Source: Bacteroidota bacterium | GTDB taxonomy: Bacteria > Bacteroidota > Ignavibacteria > Ignavibacteriales > Ignavibacteriaceae | Assembly (NCBI GenBank): GCA_021824145.1 | Contig: JAKALM010000007.1 | Coordinates: 62,001 to 126,000, forward strand | Reading direction: 5' to 3' | DNA: 64,000 bases | Shown here: positions 38,126 through 48,288 of the stretch, in pieces | Position numbering within the stretch: the first letter of the stretch is position 1 | How the letters are laid out: each line of letters begins with the position of its first letter | Notes under the pieces: model-generated | Told to the model about the DNA's origin: nothing | The model's database searches: none | Seen by the model: the letters and a program-made list of their open reading frames with translations, nothing else | Translations under genes and position numbers: made by a program

Positions 38126-39503
38126 ATATAATTCCCCACAAATGAATTAGTACCGCGCCAATTAACCCTACCAACATTGGCTCTATTTCACTTAAAAAAG
38201 AATTATTGCTTATAAAAGTTGCACGAATAAAATACCAAGATACACTTAATATCACCGCCATTATTATTTCGAATAAAATAATTGAGTTATCAATTTTTAT
38301 TTTTGGATAATACGCACTTATAATAGGAATAATTATCCCGGGAATACAAAATGAACCGACTGTATACCATATTTCAATTACTGATGGTATAAAGTAAGCA
38401 ACAATTATAGAAACAATTCCGGAAATGATAAGGCCAATTATCGTATATTTTTTTAATTCTTCTTCTCGTCCGTTCTTATTAAGCTTAAAAATAAAATCTC
38501 TTCCAATTGTCGTTCCGCTTAAAAAATAAAAACTATTTAATGTTGACATGATAGTTGCAAACATTGCTGCGTAAAACAATCCTTTTACTCCGGGTCCTAA
38601 TATTTTTTCAGCAAACATTGGAAAAGAAAGAACTGGATTTTGCAAATTAGGAAGAAGTGCTCTAGCATATAATCCGGTTGTTGTAGTTAGAAAATCAAAC
38701 AAAGCAAAGAAGAAAATTGAAATAATTATTCCTTTAGCAGCAATATTTCCATCTTTTGCCGCATAACATCTTTGATGAAAACCTGGATCAGCGAATGTCC
38801 ACAAAGCAATAAGAAACCAAACAATAATATAAGTTGGCGATGCTCCTCCTGTAATTTGAAGATGATCTGCTGGCAAATTATTTTGTAGAAAGCTAAATCC
38901 ACCAAAAGAAAAAGCTGCAATTAAAACAACCACAATAAAACCGCCAAACATTACAAAAAACTGGATTGCATCTGCATAAATATTTGCTCTAAATCCTCCA
39001 TTCAATAAATATAATACTGAAAGAAGAACCCCAATAATAAGACTAAGCACAATTCCAGTTCCAAATAAAAGAGACAATAAATTTGCAGTCATTAATAAAT
39101 ATGGTGCAGGAGATACTAGAATAAAAACTAGGACTGCCGATGCTAATCCAACTTTCTTATCATAAACTTGAGATAACTTATCGGGAATTGTAAAAAGAGA
39201 AGCTGTCCTAATTTTTTTTGCAAAAAATATTGCAAACAAAAATGCAAATAAGTAATAAGGAAAACCTTGAGTAAACCAGCTCATAATTCCGTAGCGGTAA
39301 GTAAACTCCCCTATTCCTAAAATTCCGCCATACCACGTAGATACATTAGTCAAAACAAATAAAAATAATCCAACTTTTCTTCCGGATAATAAATAATCAT
39401 TTGCATCTTTTTTTGTCTGCCTTCCGAAATAAAATCCGAATAATAATACAGCAGCAAAAAAAATAATTATGATTAAATAATCAGCAATACTAAATGAGAC
39501 CAT
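38091..39503 (-). CDS. Sodium:solute symporter, candidate thiamine transporter
   Basis: A 470-residue polytopic protein of the SSS family, with about twelve to thirteen helices and the family's early stretch NDYLLSGRKVGLFLFVLTN. It starts inside the end of thiN (14-base overlap) in a run led by a TPP riboswitch and a TonB receptor, so I infer that it moves thiamine or a thiamine precursor across the inner membrane. SSS proteins in TPP-controlled operons have been proposed as thiamine-related transporters (ThiV). The substrate remains inferred. Its end overlaps the convergent TerC gene. Confidence 0.75.
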   Translation of the reverse strand: MVSFSIADYLIIIIFFAAVLLFGFYFGRQTKKDANDYLLSGRKVGLFLFVLTNVSTWYGGILGIGEFTYRYGIMSWFTQGFPYYLFAFLFAIFFAKKIRTASLFTIPDKLSQVYDKKVGLASAVLVFILVSPAPYLLMTANLLSLLFGTGIVLSLIIGVLLSVLYLLNGGFRANIYADAIQFFVMFGGFIVVVLIAAFSFGGFSFLQNNLPADHLQITGGASPTYIIVWFLIALWTFADPGFHQRCYAAKDGNIAAKGIIISIFFFALFDFLTTTTGLYARALLPNLQNPVLSFPMFAEKILGPGVKGLFYAAMFATIMSTLNSFYFLSGTTIGRDFIFKLNKNGREEELKKYTIIGLIISGIVSIIVAYFIPSVIEIWYTVGSFCIPGIIIPIISAYYPKIKIDNSIILFEIIMAVILSVSWYFIRATFISNNSFLSEIEPMLVGLIGAVLIHLWGIIFKKSSFSAMKV

Positions 39504-40143
39504 TATTCTTCAGCAGATTAAAATCTCTAATAACAAAAATTTTACCTCCTTTAATACTCAACTTAACTTTATTTGACAAAGCAATATTACTAGTACTTTC
39601 CTTTTCACCAAAAGGCAACGCGACATTTTTAAGAGGATATTTTAGTCCTTCAGAAATAATTTTTGTTCTTGGTGATATTCCATAAATTGAAATTGTTTCA
39701 TCTGGTACCGTCATCAATTCAACACTGCCGGAATAAGCAGACAAAAAAGAATTCTCTGCTATTATTTTTAATGAGACCAAATGAAAAAACTTTAATACGA
39801 TACCGAGATTACAAAATGTATGATCTAATCTATCACCAGTAACACCAAGCAATATTGCATCATCAAATTTATTTTTAATTGCATACTTCAAACATTTTTC
39901 AACGTCAGTATCGTTTTGTCTTTTTAATCTCACAATCTTTGATCTACTTTTATAAAAATTATAAGTTGTTGGTTTAATCGAATCTAAATCGCCAATAATA
40001 ATATCTGGAATAAGATTTAATTTCTTTGCAGAATTAGCACCTCCATCAGCACAAATTAAATAGTTAAAGTCTTTACTTTGCAAATAAGAAATTACTTTCT
40101 TCTGCGGTGGTTTTCCGTTAGCTAGGATAATGCATTTTTTCAA
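39490..40143 (-). CDS. thiN: Thiamine diphosphokinase
   Basis: ThiN makes TPP directly from thiamine and ATP. The N-terminal nucleotide fold has ICADGGANSAKKL and DIIIGDLDSI, and the middle QNDTDVEKCLKYA and GVTGDRLDHTFCNL, which are family signatures. Length is 217 aa. The start is TTG at 40143 with AAAGGA six bases upstream; no ATG is available. It lies between the riboswitch-controlled TonB receptor and the SSS symporter, forming a complete uptake-to-cofactor route. Confidence 0.93.
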   Translation of the reverse strand: MKKCIILANGKPPQKKVISYLQSKDFNYLICADGGANSAKKLNLIPDIIIGDLDSIKPTTYNFYKSRSKIVRLKRQNDTDVEKCLKYAIKNKFDDAILLGVTGDRLDHTFCNLGIVLKFFHLVSLKIIAENSFLSAYSGSVELMTVPDETISIYGISPRTKIISEGLKYPLKNVALPFGEKESTSNIALSNKVKLSIKGGKIFVIRDFNLLKNNGLI

Positions 40144-40202
40144 AAAGTTTCCTTTATTCTAATTGACAATATTTTTCTGCAACTTTTTTATATTAATTTG
40201 TC

Positions 40203-42671
40203 TCATAAACTTATATTCAAACCAGCAATAAAATTTCTCTCTGCCCATGGGAAGAAATATTGACCAATTGCATTTGCTGAAAACAAACTATTAAAAATAT
40301 TATTTACTTGAACAAATAATTTGGAAGATTGTAATGATAAAATATTTTTTAATTCATACGAAGCAAAGAAATCAGCCGTAAAGTATGCGTCGTTAACGTT
40401 ATCATTATATGAGACAAAATTAGGAAATTGTATTAAATAATTTTTTAGATTTTTATCAAAGTTATCTGAATAAAATTTGCCTACATATCTGCCATTAAAT
40501 TGCACCAGAAGTCCATTCCAATTATAATTAATTCCAAAATTAGTTAAGAAATTTGGAAATCCGTTTATCGTGTTTCCATTCAAATTAATAAAATGATCAG
40601 CATCAATGAAGTATGTGCCATTTAAGATTTTATTTGATGATAATGTAGCGTTCAAATAAAAATTGATTTGATTTGTAAATCTTATTTTTGAAGATAATTC
40701 AATTCCCGAATGAACTGTGCTTTTCATATTGCCAATTATTGGCTGGCCATATATATCAACTTTCCCATTATCAACAATCTCATCTTGAAAAAGCATATAA
40801 TAATAATTTAAGGAAACATTAAATATTTTATTAATGTAAGAGGTACCAAATTCAAAATCATTCATAGTTTCCGGATTTACAAGAGGTTTACTATAATTAT
40901 AGCTTCCATCCGGATTCAATTCGAACTGCGGAGTTGCACCACCGCTGGATTCATCAGCATTATAATAATCAGATAGTCTTGGCTCATTTGAAACACGCGC
41001 AAATGAAAAGAAAATATTTTGTTCATTATTTAATTTATAATTTATTCCAACTTTCGGGTTCACAAATAGATTGGCAACTGAGAATTCATTACCAAGATAT
41101 TTTTCATTATAAAATCTATATTTGTGATATGCAAATTGTATTTCTCCTAGTAAATTAATTTTATCATTTAAATTATAAGTTTCATGAACATAAAAATTGC
41201 CAATATCTTTTGCTCCATTATAAAAATAATATCTATAATTTTTTGATAATCCTTCTGGAAGTTCTTGTCCAAAATCTATGCTTCCCCAGTGCGTCGAACG
41301 ATGTAATCTAATTTCACCACCAACTATTAATTCGCCGTTATTATGCTTAATGCTTATTCGCGGTACCCATCCAATTTGTGTATTATCAACTTCAGCTTTA
41401 ATTAAAACATTTTGAGGATTTGATAAGGGATGAAATCCATATTGAGAAGTTAATCGTAAATAAGTTGTATCAGCCCAAGAACCGTCGAAATCAAAAAATC
41501 CATTTCCAATTACTAAAAACAAAGCTGAATTCAAGGTGATATTTGGATTTATTTTTAGTTCATTAAGTAGTTCAAAATGCGGTTGTGTAAAGTTTTCAAT
41601 TTCGGTTGGCCTTCTTAAAACAGTATAAGTATAGCCGCTTGAATCTGTTCCCCAATCAGAATAATTCGCTTTTCTTAAATTCTTATCTTTAATAGCAAAT
41701 TTTGGCAAACCAGTATACGCAAGACCATCAGCGATAGGGCCTCCGTACAAATTGATTTGTGTTGTAAAATTTTTATCATATCTAACTGCAGACAAATAAT
41801 ATGCATTGTACTGCACCCATGAATTATCTCTATATCCACTGCTAAGGATTTGAGACAACTTAGCATAAATTGAATATTTATTATCAATTAATCCACTACC
41901 GAATGATGCGCTGTATTTTCTTGTGTTGAAAGTTCCGAGAGAATAAGAAAAATCAATTTGTGGACTATTGGAAAATGTAGAAGTAATTATGTTTATCGAA
42001 CCGCCGATTGCTGGATAACCAATTATTCCAGAACCAGCACCGCGTTGAACTTGAATAACAGCAGTATTGCCAAGAAGGTCTGGCATATCAAGCCAATAAA
42101 CATTATGATCTTCGGGATCATTCTGAGGTATTCCATTAACTGAAACTGAAATTCGTCTTTGATCAAATCCTCTAATGTTTAGATAATTGTAACCAATCCC
42201 ATTTCCATTTTCTGAATAAAATGTTGTTGACGGCAATTGACTTAAATATTCTGGAACATCTTGAACAACATAATTTTTTTGAATTTCTTTTTGTGTAATT
42301 ACGTTGAACGCTAAAGGGCTTATTCCTTCTTTTCCGATGCTACCTTCTACTAAAACTGTTTGGGATGGAATTACTTTCTGAACTAGTTTTATTGTCATAA
42401 ATTGATTAAAGTCAGTTTCTGTTATTTTGATTTTTGCAGTCGAATATCCAACAAAACTAACTACCAAAATATCCTGTTGCGTAATTTTCCCTTTTAGTTC
42501 AAATTGGCCATCTAATTTTGTAGTAATACCAATGTTTTTCCCTTCAATATAAACATTTGCATTTTGAAGCGGTAGAAGAGTCGCAGAATCAATTACTTTT
42601 CCTTTGAGTAATTTTTCTTGGGGTAAAATAATTTGACTAAATAGTACAAAAAAAATAATTAAGTTTTTCAT
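40203..42671 (-). CDS. TonB-dependent receptor for thiamine (TPP-riboswitch controlled)
   Basis: Signal peptide, then a CarboxypepD_reg-like domain at about 18-105 (GKVIDSATLLPLQNANVYIE), a plug at about 120-230 (YNYLNIRGFDQRRISVSVNG, IQVQRGAGSGIIGYPAIGGS) and a beta-barrel ending in an aromatic-rich C-terminus. Outer-membrane importer. A TPP riboswitch 60 bases upstream and thiN downstream indicate thiamine or a related vitamer as the ligand; this is inferred from context, not from the barrel sequence. The ATG at 42671 follows GAGGAT. Confidence 0.88.
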   Translation of the reverse strand: MKNLIIFFVLFSQIILPQEKLLKGKVIDSATLLPLQNANVYIEGKNIGITTKLDGQFELKGKITQQDILVVSFVGYSTAKIKITETDFNQFMTIKLVQKVIPSQTVLVEGSIGKEGISPLAFNVITQKEIQKNYVVQDVPEYLSQLPSTTFYSENGNGIGYNYLNIRGFDQRRISVSVNGIPQNDPEDHNVYWLDMPDLLGNTAVIQVQRGAGSGIIGYPAIGGSINIITSTFSNSPQIDFSYSLGTFNTRKYSASFGSGLIDNKYSIYAKLSQILSSGYRDNSWVQYNAYYLSAVRYDKNFTTQINLYGGPIADGLAYTGLPKFAIKDKNLRKANYSDWGTDSSGYTYTVLRRPTEIENFTQPHFELLNELKINPNITLNSALFLVIGNGFFDFDGSWADTTYLRLTSQYGFHPLSNPQNVLIKAEVDNTQIGWVPRISIKHNNGELIVGGEIRLHRSTHWGSIDFGQELPEGLSKNYRYYFYNGAKDIGNFYVHETYNLNDKINLLGEIQFAYHKYRFYNEKYLGNEFSVANLFVNPKVGINYKLNNEQNIFFSFARVSNEPRLSDYYNADESSGGATPQFELNPDGSYNYSKPLVNPETMNDFEFGTSYINKIFNVSLNYYYMLFQDEIVDNGKVDIYGQPIIGNMKSTVHSGIELSSKIRFTNQINFYLNATLSSNKILNGTYFIDADHFINLNGNTINGFPNFLTNFGINYNWNGLLVQFNGRYVGKFYSDNFDKNLKNYLIQFPNFVSYNDNVNDAYFTADFFASYELKNILSLQSSKLFVQVNNIFNSLFSANAIGQYFFPWAERNFIAGLNISL

Positions 42672-42689
42672 TTTTATCCTCTAATTAAT

Positions 42690-42714
42690 AAAAAAGCCGT
42701 TTATAGAAACGGCT
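42690..42714 (-). terminator. Riboswitch-controlled terminator of the thiamine locus
   Basis: On the minus strand AGCCGTTT and AAACGGCT form an 8-bp stem with a CTAT loop followed by six T (42695-42690), a Rho-independent terminator between the TPP aptamer and the receptor start. Its 5' arm with the preceding TTTT can instead pair with the 3' arm of the aptamer P1 helix (AAACGGGCTAAAA, one bulged G), making an antiterminator. Confidence 0.88.
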
Positions 42715-42731
42715 AAAACCTAATTATTTTT

Positions 42732-42825
42732 TAGCCCGTTTCCCTACGCTGGCATTATCCAGATCAGGTTTTAGGGTTTGTTCTCAGTCATCCCGATACA
42801 AACGGGGCAACACCCCTAACGGCTA
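42732..42825 (-). promoter_or_regulatory. TPP riboswitch (THI element)
   Basis: The minus strand shows the conserved core in order: AGGGGTG, CTGAGA, AACCTGATCTGGATAATGCC and AGCGTAGGGA. P1 is formed by TAGCCGTT at the 5' end and AACGGGCTA at the 3' end. It controls the TonB receptor, thiN and symporter genes. With TPP bound, P1 forms and the downstream terminator can fold, so expression should fall when TPP is plentiful. Confidence 0.96.
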
Positions 42826-42902
42826 TAAGTTAAATAAAATTTTTCAGAACTATTTTAAATAGAAAATCTCTAAAATAAAAGCGATAATAAAAGTAACATT
42901 AA

Positions 42903-45758
42903 TTATTCAACTCTAATTTTTTGTCCAATCTTTATTTCAGAACTAGAAAGTTTGTTAAGCTTTTTCAATTCTTCAAGGCTCATATTATGAGCTCTAGCAA
43001 TTGAATATAAAGATTCGCCTTTTCTTACTTTATGAATTTCTAATTTTTTATTTGCAATTTTTTCTACAGATGATTTTTTATTAATTTTTTCTTTAACTGC
43101 TTTTTTCGATGCTTCAGCAACAACTTTTAATTTTGTTCCAGCAGTAATATTATCATCCGAAAGACCATTCCACTTTTTAATGTCTTTTACAGAAACTTTA
43201 TTTTTTTCTGCAATTTTACTGATTGTATCTCCGCGTTTTACATTATAATATTCAGCACCGGATTCATCAGATGAATTATCCCCTATGTCATTTACATCAG
43301 AATCAGAGTAAATTTTTAATGTTTTACCAGCTTCAATTTTATTGCTTCTTAAATTATTCCATTTTCTAATGCTGGTAACAGAAACATTATAAAGGTCAGC
43401 AATCTGACTTATAGCATCGCCTTGTTTTACTTTATAATAATTTATATTTGCGGATGTTTTTGGAGAATTGTCACCTAAAGATTCTGCATTGTCATTCTCA
43501 TAAATTTTTAGAGTTTGTCCAATTCTTAAATTGTTTTTTTTCAGTCCATTCCATCTTTTCAATGTCACAATCGGAACTCCAAACTTAGAAGAAAGTTCAT
43601 AAATTGAATCACCGCGTTTCACTTTATATCTATAAATATTTGATCTGGAATGAACAGTACTTTTTTCTACAGCAGCAATATATTTTTCAGATCTATTTGA
43701 ATATATTTTTAATTTATCTCCATAATTAATTTTGTTTCCTTCAATTTTATTCCATTCTTTTAAGGAATTAACATCAACTCCAAATTTATTAGCTATTAAA
43801 TTAAGATTATCGCCTCTTCTAACTCTGTAATATATAACTTCGTTATTCTGTTTTAACAAATTTGATTTAGAAGAAGTTTTTTCTGCTGCAGTTTGGTTAT
43901 CTAAACTTGCATAAAAATCTTTTTTATCTGAAGGTACATAAACAACAAGTTCTTGCCCAACAGAAATGCTTTGTGTATATGGAATATTATTCCAATTTCT
44001 TATATCAATAACTTTTGAATTAAAAAGATCTGCAATGCCTAAAAGATTATCATTCTTTTTTACTTTATAATGAACTGCGACCATACCTTCTGGCACTAAA
44101 GCTCTTTCAGATACTGTATTGTTTTCGTCACTTTGATCTGTATTGTCTGTAGAAGCTATATCTTCGCTTTGTTTATCTATGTTTAAACTATCACTGCTAT
44201 TATTTTTATTCAAAGAAAGATACGGAGAAACATATTCGTCAGAATCTGTTTCATCAACAGCTAATTCAGTATCATGTGTATTTTGATTTTTACTAGAATT
44301 ATCTTCTGCAGTTTCAATATTTGTATTATATGCAAAATTATCATCTGAAATGTTCGATACAGGAATTCTTAGTTTTACACCTTTATAAACTCTTGATCTA
44401 ACTGAAATATTATTTGCTTCAGCTAAATCATATTTAGAGACCCCATAATGAGCAGCAATTCTGGCCAATGTTTCACCACGACGAACTGTATGTACCAAAT
44501 AATTTCTCATTGCACTTTGTGGAATATTTACCACATTAGCTGCAAAGGTTTGCAATGATGTTTTTGGTATTTTTAATGGATATCCGTCAGCTATTCCAGC
44601 AGGTGTGCTCATTTGAGTAAGTTCAGGATTCATTTCTTGCAAAGTCTCAACATCTACGTTAGCACATTTTGCAAGATAATTTAGATCAACTGCACCTTTA
44701 ATTTGATATGTTGTATATTCAAATGGTTTCTCATAATTAATATTTGTAAAACCATATTTTTCTGGATTCATTGCAATCAGACTTACTGCAATGTACTGAG
44801 GTACATAACTTCTTGTTTCTCTGGGTAAGTATTCTCGCGAATCCCAGAAATTATTTTCTCCGGATCTTTGTACTGCACGCATAATTCTACCTTCACCAGC
44901 ATTATAAGCAGCTAGTACAAGATACCAATCACCTAAGTCATTATATAAATCTTTTAAGTGTTTGGCTGCAGCCATAGTTGCTTTTTCCGGATCACGTCTT
45001 TCATCATAATAAAAATCAGAATGTAAACCGTAAAGTCTTCCAGTCGATTTTATGAATTGCCAAAGCCCAACTGCACTAGCCCATGAGCGAGCTGTTGGAT
45101 TTAAGCCACTTTCTACCATACTTAAATATATCAACTGTGTGGGCAAATTCTCTTGCTTAAAAATTTTAGTCATCATTGGAAAATATCTACCTGATCTCTC
45201 TAGCCAAAGCTGCATATGATCTCTTCCTCGACCAGTAAAATAATCAATCCACTGATCGACATAAGAATTTTCTTCTAACGGTATTTCTGAAGCAACAACT
45301 GTTTTAGTCGATTCTTTTGTTTTTTCCGGAGCTTTTTCTTTCACTTCAGGCATAGACTTTCCCATCCATTCTTCCAAAGCAGCAAATGATACATTTGATG
45401 GAAGTTCCGGAAGTCCATCTACATATTTTTTATAATCGTCTATAACAGATTTTTCTAATTCAAGGTAGGCTTCGTTTTGTTCAATTCCAGGATAGTAACT
45501 TAAATTATTTATTATTCTAAGAGCGGATTCATAATTGGAAACAGCTTCTGTAGTACTATTTTGTTCTTCTTTTGCTAGTGCAGCAACATAATATTGTCTT
45601 GCTTGCTCTAACATTTCAGAAACTATTCCAACTTTTTGAATTGTTGTTTGGTTACTTTTGGAATTTTCATCCTTTGATATTTCTTTATTCGATCCACATG
45701 AATTTAATAATAGCCCGAATAAAGAGATAGCAATGACTGGTAAAATTCTTTTAATCAT
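42903..45758 (-). CDS. mltD: MltD-like membrane-bound lytic transglycosylase with seven LysM repeats
   Basis: The lipoprotein signal has its Cys at about 21 (LLLNSC). A helical region is followed by the SLT domain at about 170-330, with the catalytic Glu near 216 (MVESGLNP) and [12 protein letters not shown] degenerate LysM-like stretch precedes seven clear LysM repeats (first near 424, the rest from about 555 to the end), separated by acidic Ser/Asn/Asp-rich linkers. The enzyme cleaves glycan strands of peptidoglycan in the periplasm and the LysM units bind it. At 951 aa it is about twice the length of E. coli MltD because of the added LysM units. It has its own promoter at 45789-45817. Confidence 0.92.
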   Translation of the reverse strand: MIKRILPVIAISLFGLLLNSCGSNKEISKDENSKSNQTTIQKVGIVSEMLEQARQYYVAALAKEEQNSTTEAVSNYESALRIINNLSYYPGIEQNEAYLELEKSVIDDYKKYVDGLPELPSNVSFAALEEWMGKSMPEVKEKAPEKTKESTKTVVASEIPLEENSYVDQWIDYFTGRGRDHMQLWLERSGRYFPMMTKIFKQENLPTQLIYLSMVESGLNPTARSWASAVGLWQFIKSTGRLYGLHSDFYYDERRDPEKATMAAAKHLKDLYNDLGDWYLVLAAYNAGEGRIMRAVQRSGENNFWDSREYLPRETRSYVPQYIAVSLIAMNPEKYGFTNINYEKPFEYTTYQIKGAVDLNYLAKCANVDVETLQEMNPELTQMSTPAGIADGYPLKIPKTSLQTFAANVVNIPQSAMRNYLVHTVRRGETLARIAAHYGVSKYDLAEANNISVRSRVYKGVKLRIPVSNISDDNFAYNTNIETAEDNSSKNQNTHDTELAVDETDSDEYVSPYLSLNKNNSSDSLNIDKQSEDIASTDNTDQSDENNTVSERALVPEGMVAVHYKVKKNDNLLGIADLFNSKVIDIRNWNNIPYTQSISVGQELVVYVPSDKKDFYASLDNQTAAEKTSSKSNLLKQNNEVIYYRVRRGDNLNLIANKFGVDVNSLKEWNKIEGNKINYGDKLKIYSNRSEKYIAAVEKSTVHSRSNIYRYKVKRGDSIYELSSKFGVPIVTLKRWNGLKKNNLRIGQTLKIYENDNAESLGDNSPKTSANINYYKVKQGDAISQIADLYNVSVTSIRKWNNLRSNKIEAGKTLKIYSDSDVNDIGDNSSDESGAEYYNVKRGDTISKIAEKNKVSVKDIKKWNGLSDDNITAGTKLKVVAEASKKAVKEKINKKSSVEKIANKKLEIHKVRKGESLYSIARAHNMSLEELKKLNKLSSSEIKIGQKIRVE

Positions 45759-45788
45759 GCTTTCTCCATATTTTTAAATTACACTTTC

Positions 45789-45817
45789 AATATAAGTCCT
45801 ATAAACTGTTTAATCAA
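45789..45817 (-). promoter_or_regulatory. Sigma-70-like promoter of the mltD-like gene
   Basis: On the minus strand TTGATT (45817-45812) and TATATT (45794-45789) are separated by exactly 17 bases, about 30 bases ahead of the start codon. The arrangement matches the promoter at 5449-5477, including an identical TATATT. Confidence 0.5.
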
Positions 45818-45877
45818 GTAAAAAATGAAATAAAATTCATAATTTATCATTTATTAAGGGGTTAGTTAATTAAAAAA

Positions 45878-47422
45878 TCATAATGGGATATTCCCATGCT
45901 TTTTCTTAGGGTTTTTATCTACTTTAGTTTTTAATATTTTATATGCATTAATCAATTTAATTTTAGTGTCTTTTGGCAATATTATATCGTCAATATATCC
46001 TCTTTCTGCAGCAATATAAGGATTTGCAAATTTTTCAATAAATTCAGATAATTTGTTCTCCAATTCTTTTTCTGGCTCTTTAGAATTTGAAATTTCTTTT
46101 TTAAATATAATTTCTACAGCACCTTTTGGTCCCATTACAGCAATTTCAGCAGAAGGCCAAGCAAAATTAAAATCACCTCTAACATGTTTTGAATTCATAA
46201 CGTCATAAGCGCCGCCGTATGCTTTTCTTGTAATTACAGTAACTTTAGGAACAGTCGCTTCGCAAAATGCATATAAAAGTTTAGCACCATGTCTAATAAT
46301 TCCATTCCATTCTTGTTCTGTTCCAGGAAGGAAACCAGGTACATCAACTAAAACTAAAAGTGGAATATTAAACGCATCACAAAACCTAACAAATCTCGCG
46401 CCTTTAACAGAAGCGTTAATATCCAAAACTCCAGCAAGAATTTCGGGCTGATTGGCGACAATTCCGACGGACATTCCGCCAATTCTTGCAAAACCAACAA
46501 TAATATTTTCGGCATAATTTGATTGAACTTCCATAAAATCATTATTGTCTACAATCAAATTAATTATCTGCTTCATATCATATGGTTTATTGGAATTTTC
46601 CGGAACTATTTCATTTAATCTTTCATCTGGAAAAAGATCTTCAAAATTAAATTCTACATCTATCGGTTTATCCATAAAATTTTGAGGCAGAAAGCTCATT
46701 AGACGTCGAACATTTGTCAAAGTTTCTATTTCATTCTCATAAATAAAATGCGCTACTCCACTTTTAGAAGCATGAGTTTCGGCTCCTCCTAAATCTTCAA
46801 AACTGACTTCTTCATGAGTTACAGTTTTTACAACATTTGGTCCCGTAACAAACATATAACTAGTACTTTTTGCCATAAAAATAAAATCAGTAATTGCCGG
46901 CGAATAAACAGCACCGCCTGCACAAGGACCAAGCACGACTGAAATTTGAGGTACAACTCCTGATGCTAATGTATTAAGAAGAAATATATCTGCATATCCA
47001 CCTAAACTAACAACACCTTCCTGAATTCTTGCTCCTCCAGAATCATTTAATCCAATTACAGGAACACCAATTTTCATAGCCATTTCCAATATTTTAACAA
47101 TTTTTTCTGCATGCGCTTCTGATAATGAGCCGCCAAAAACCGTAAAATCTTGACTAAATAATGCAACTTGCTTGTTGTTTATTTTTGCGAATCCGGTTAT
47201 AACTCCATCTCCAGGATAATGCTGTTTGTCTAGTCCAAAATCTGTTGCTCGATGTTTGACGAAAATATCGATTTCCTCAAAACTGCCTTCATCTACTAAT
47301 AATTCAATTCTTTCTCGGGCTGTTAATTTTCCTTTTTTATGCTGGCTATCTATTTTATCCAAACCGCCGCCAAGTTTCGCTTCTTCTTTCCTTTTAATTA
47401 GTTCATCATTTTTATTAATCAT
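45878..47422 (-). CDS. Acyl-CoA carboxylase beta subunit (carboxyltransferase; propionyl/methylmalonyl type)
   Basis: A 514-residue carboxyltransferase with both crotonase-like halves. The N-half has [20 protein letters not shown] and [13 protein letters not shown], the C-half [20 protein letters not shown] and [12 protein letters not shown]. It moves carboxyl between biotin and acyl-CoA, as in propionyl-CoA carboxylase or the alpha subunit of methylmalonyl-CoA decarboxylase. No biotin carboxylase, biotin carrier or membrane decarboxylase subunit lies nearby, so the partner is encoded elsewhere. It lies 104 bases after the ABC pair. Confidence 0.92.
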   Translation of the reverse strand: MINKNDELIKRKEEAKLGGGLDKIDSQHKKGKLTARERIELLVDEGSFEEIDIFVKHRATDFGLDKQHYPGDGVITGFAKINNKQVALFSQDFTVFGGSLSEAHAEKIVKILEMAMKIGVPVIGLNDSGGARIQEGVVSLGGYADIFLLNTLASGVVPQISVVLGPCAGGAVYSPAITDFIFMAKSTSYMFVTGPNVVKTVTHEEVSFEDLGGAETHASKSGVAHFIYENEIETLTNVRRLMSFLPQNFMDKPIDVEFNFEDLFPDERLNEIVPENSNKPYDMKQIINLIVDNNDFMEVQSNYAENIIVGFARIGGMSVGIVANQPEILAGVLDINASVKGARFVRFCDAFNIPLLVLVDVPGFLPGTEQEWNGIIRHGAKLLYAFCEATVPKVTVITRKAYGGAYDVMNSKHVRGDFNFAWPSAEIAVMGPKGAVEIIFKKEISNSKEPEKELENKLSEFIEKFANPYIAAERGYIDDIILPKDTKIKLINAYKILKTKVDKNPKKKHGNIPL

Positions 47423-47526
47423 TTTTATCTCATTTATTAAGAGAATTATAAATTATATGATGAGAAAAATTTAATGAGTTTGAAATCATTTTTTATCATT
47501 ATTAATGTAATTCTAAACAATATTTG

Positions 47527-48288
47527 TCACTTGTAAGACTTTTCAATCAAAAGCTTAATTGAATTATAATAATCAGAATTCAAATCTAAATTTTGTTTTT
47601 TATCAATTTCAAATTCATTAATAATTTTTCCTGGATGAGAGCTCATTAACACAATTTTATTAGAAACTGATATTGCTTCATTAATATTTGAAGTGGTATA
47701 GAGAATTGTTAGGTTCAATTTATCGGTCAAATTATTAACAAGTGAAATTATTTCACTTTTTGTTTCACCATGCAAATTTCCGAAAGGATTTTCAAATAAA
47801 ATAATTTTGGGACTGACAGCTAAAGCACGAGCAAAAGAAATTCTAAACCTAAATCCTAAACTTTTATCGTGTGGGAAATGATTCTCATATCCATCTAATC
47901 CAACTGATGAAATTAATTCATTTATTATTTTTTGATTATTCGTAATATCGTTTTTTAATTCATATGCATATTGAATATTTTGTTTTACACTCATCCAAGG
48001 AAAGGAAGATGGTTCTTCTGGAATGTAAGCAATATCACCAGTTGGTTTATTATATTCCTTCCCAAATAAAATGATATTTCCCTGTGATGGTTTTTCGATA
48101 GAAGAGATAATTTTAAGAAGTGTAGTTTTACTTAAAGAATTTTGTGCTAGAATAGAAACTATATTTCCTGAATTAGAATTGTTTTTTATTTTAAAACAAA
48201 TATCATCTAAAATTAATTGTTTAGCTCCAGCAAGTCCATAATTCCACTTTGAAATATTATTTACTTCTAATAAAAATTCAGAACTCAA
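47527..48288 (-). CDS. ABC-transporter ATPase-like protein with degenerate catalytic motifs
   Basis: The fold matches SsuB/TauB/ThiZ-type ATPases, but every motor motif is altered. Walker A reads AQNSLSKTT instead of GxxGxGKST, though Lys and Thr remain. The Q-loop region is YIPEEPSSFPW, with the Q lost. The signature is KSLGF instead of LSGGQ. Walker B ends ILFENP, so the catalytic Glu is Asn. The switch His region is TTSN instead of THD. The reading frame is intact, so it is probably expressed but unlikely to hydrolyse ATP normally. The start is a TTG at 48288 with GGAG six bases upstream, overlapping the permease stop as TTGA. Confidence 0.8.
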   Translation of the reverse strand: MSSEFLLEVNNISKWNYGLAGAKQLILDDICFKIKNNSNSGNIVSILAQNSLSKTTLLKIISSIEKPSQGNIILFGKEYNKPTGDIAYIPEEPSSFPWMSVKQNIQYAYELKNDITNNQKIINELISSVGLDGYENHFPHDKSLGFRFRISFARALAVSPKIILFENPFGNLHGETKSEIISLVNNLTDKLNLTILYTTSNINEAISVSNKIVLMSSHPGKIINEFEIDKKQNLDLNSDYYNSIKLLIEKSYK

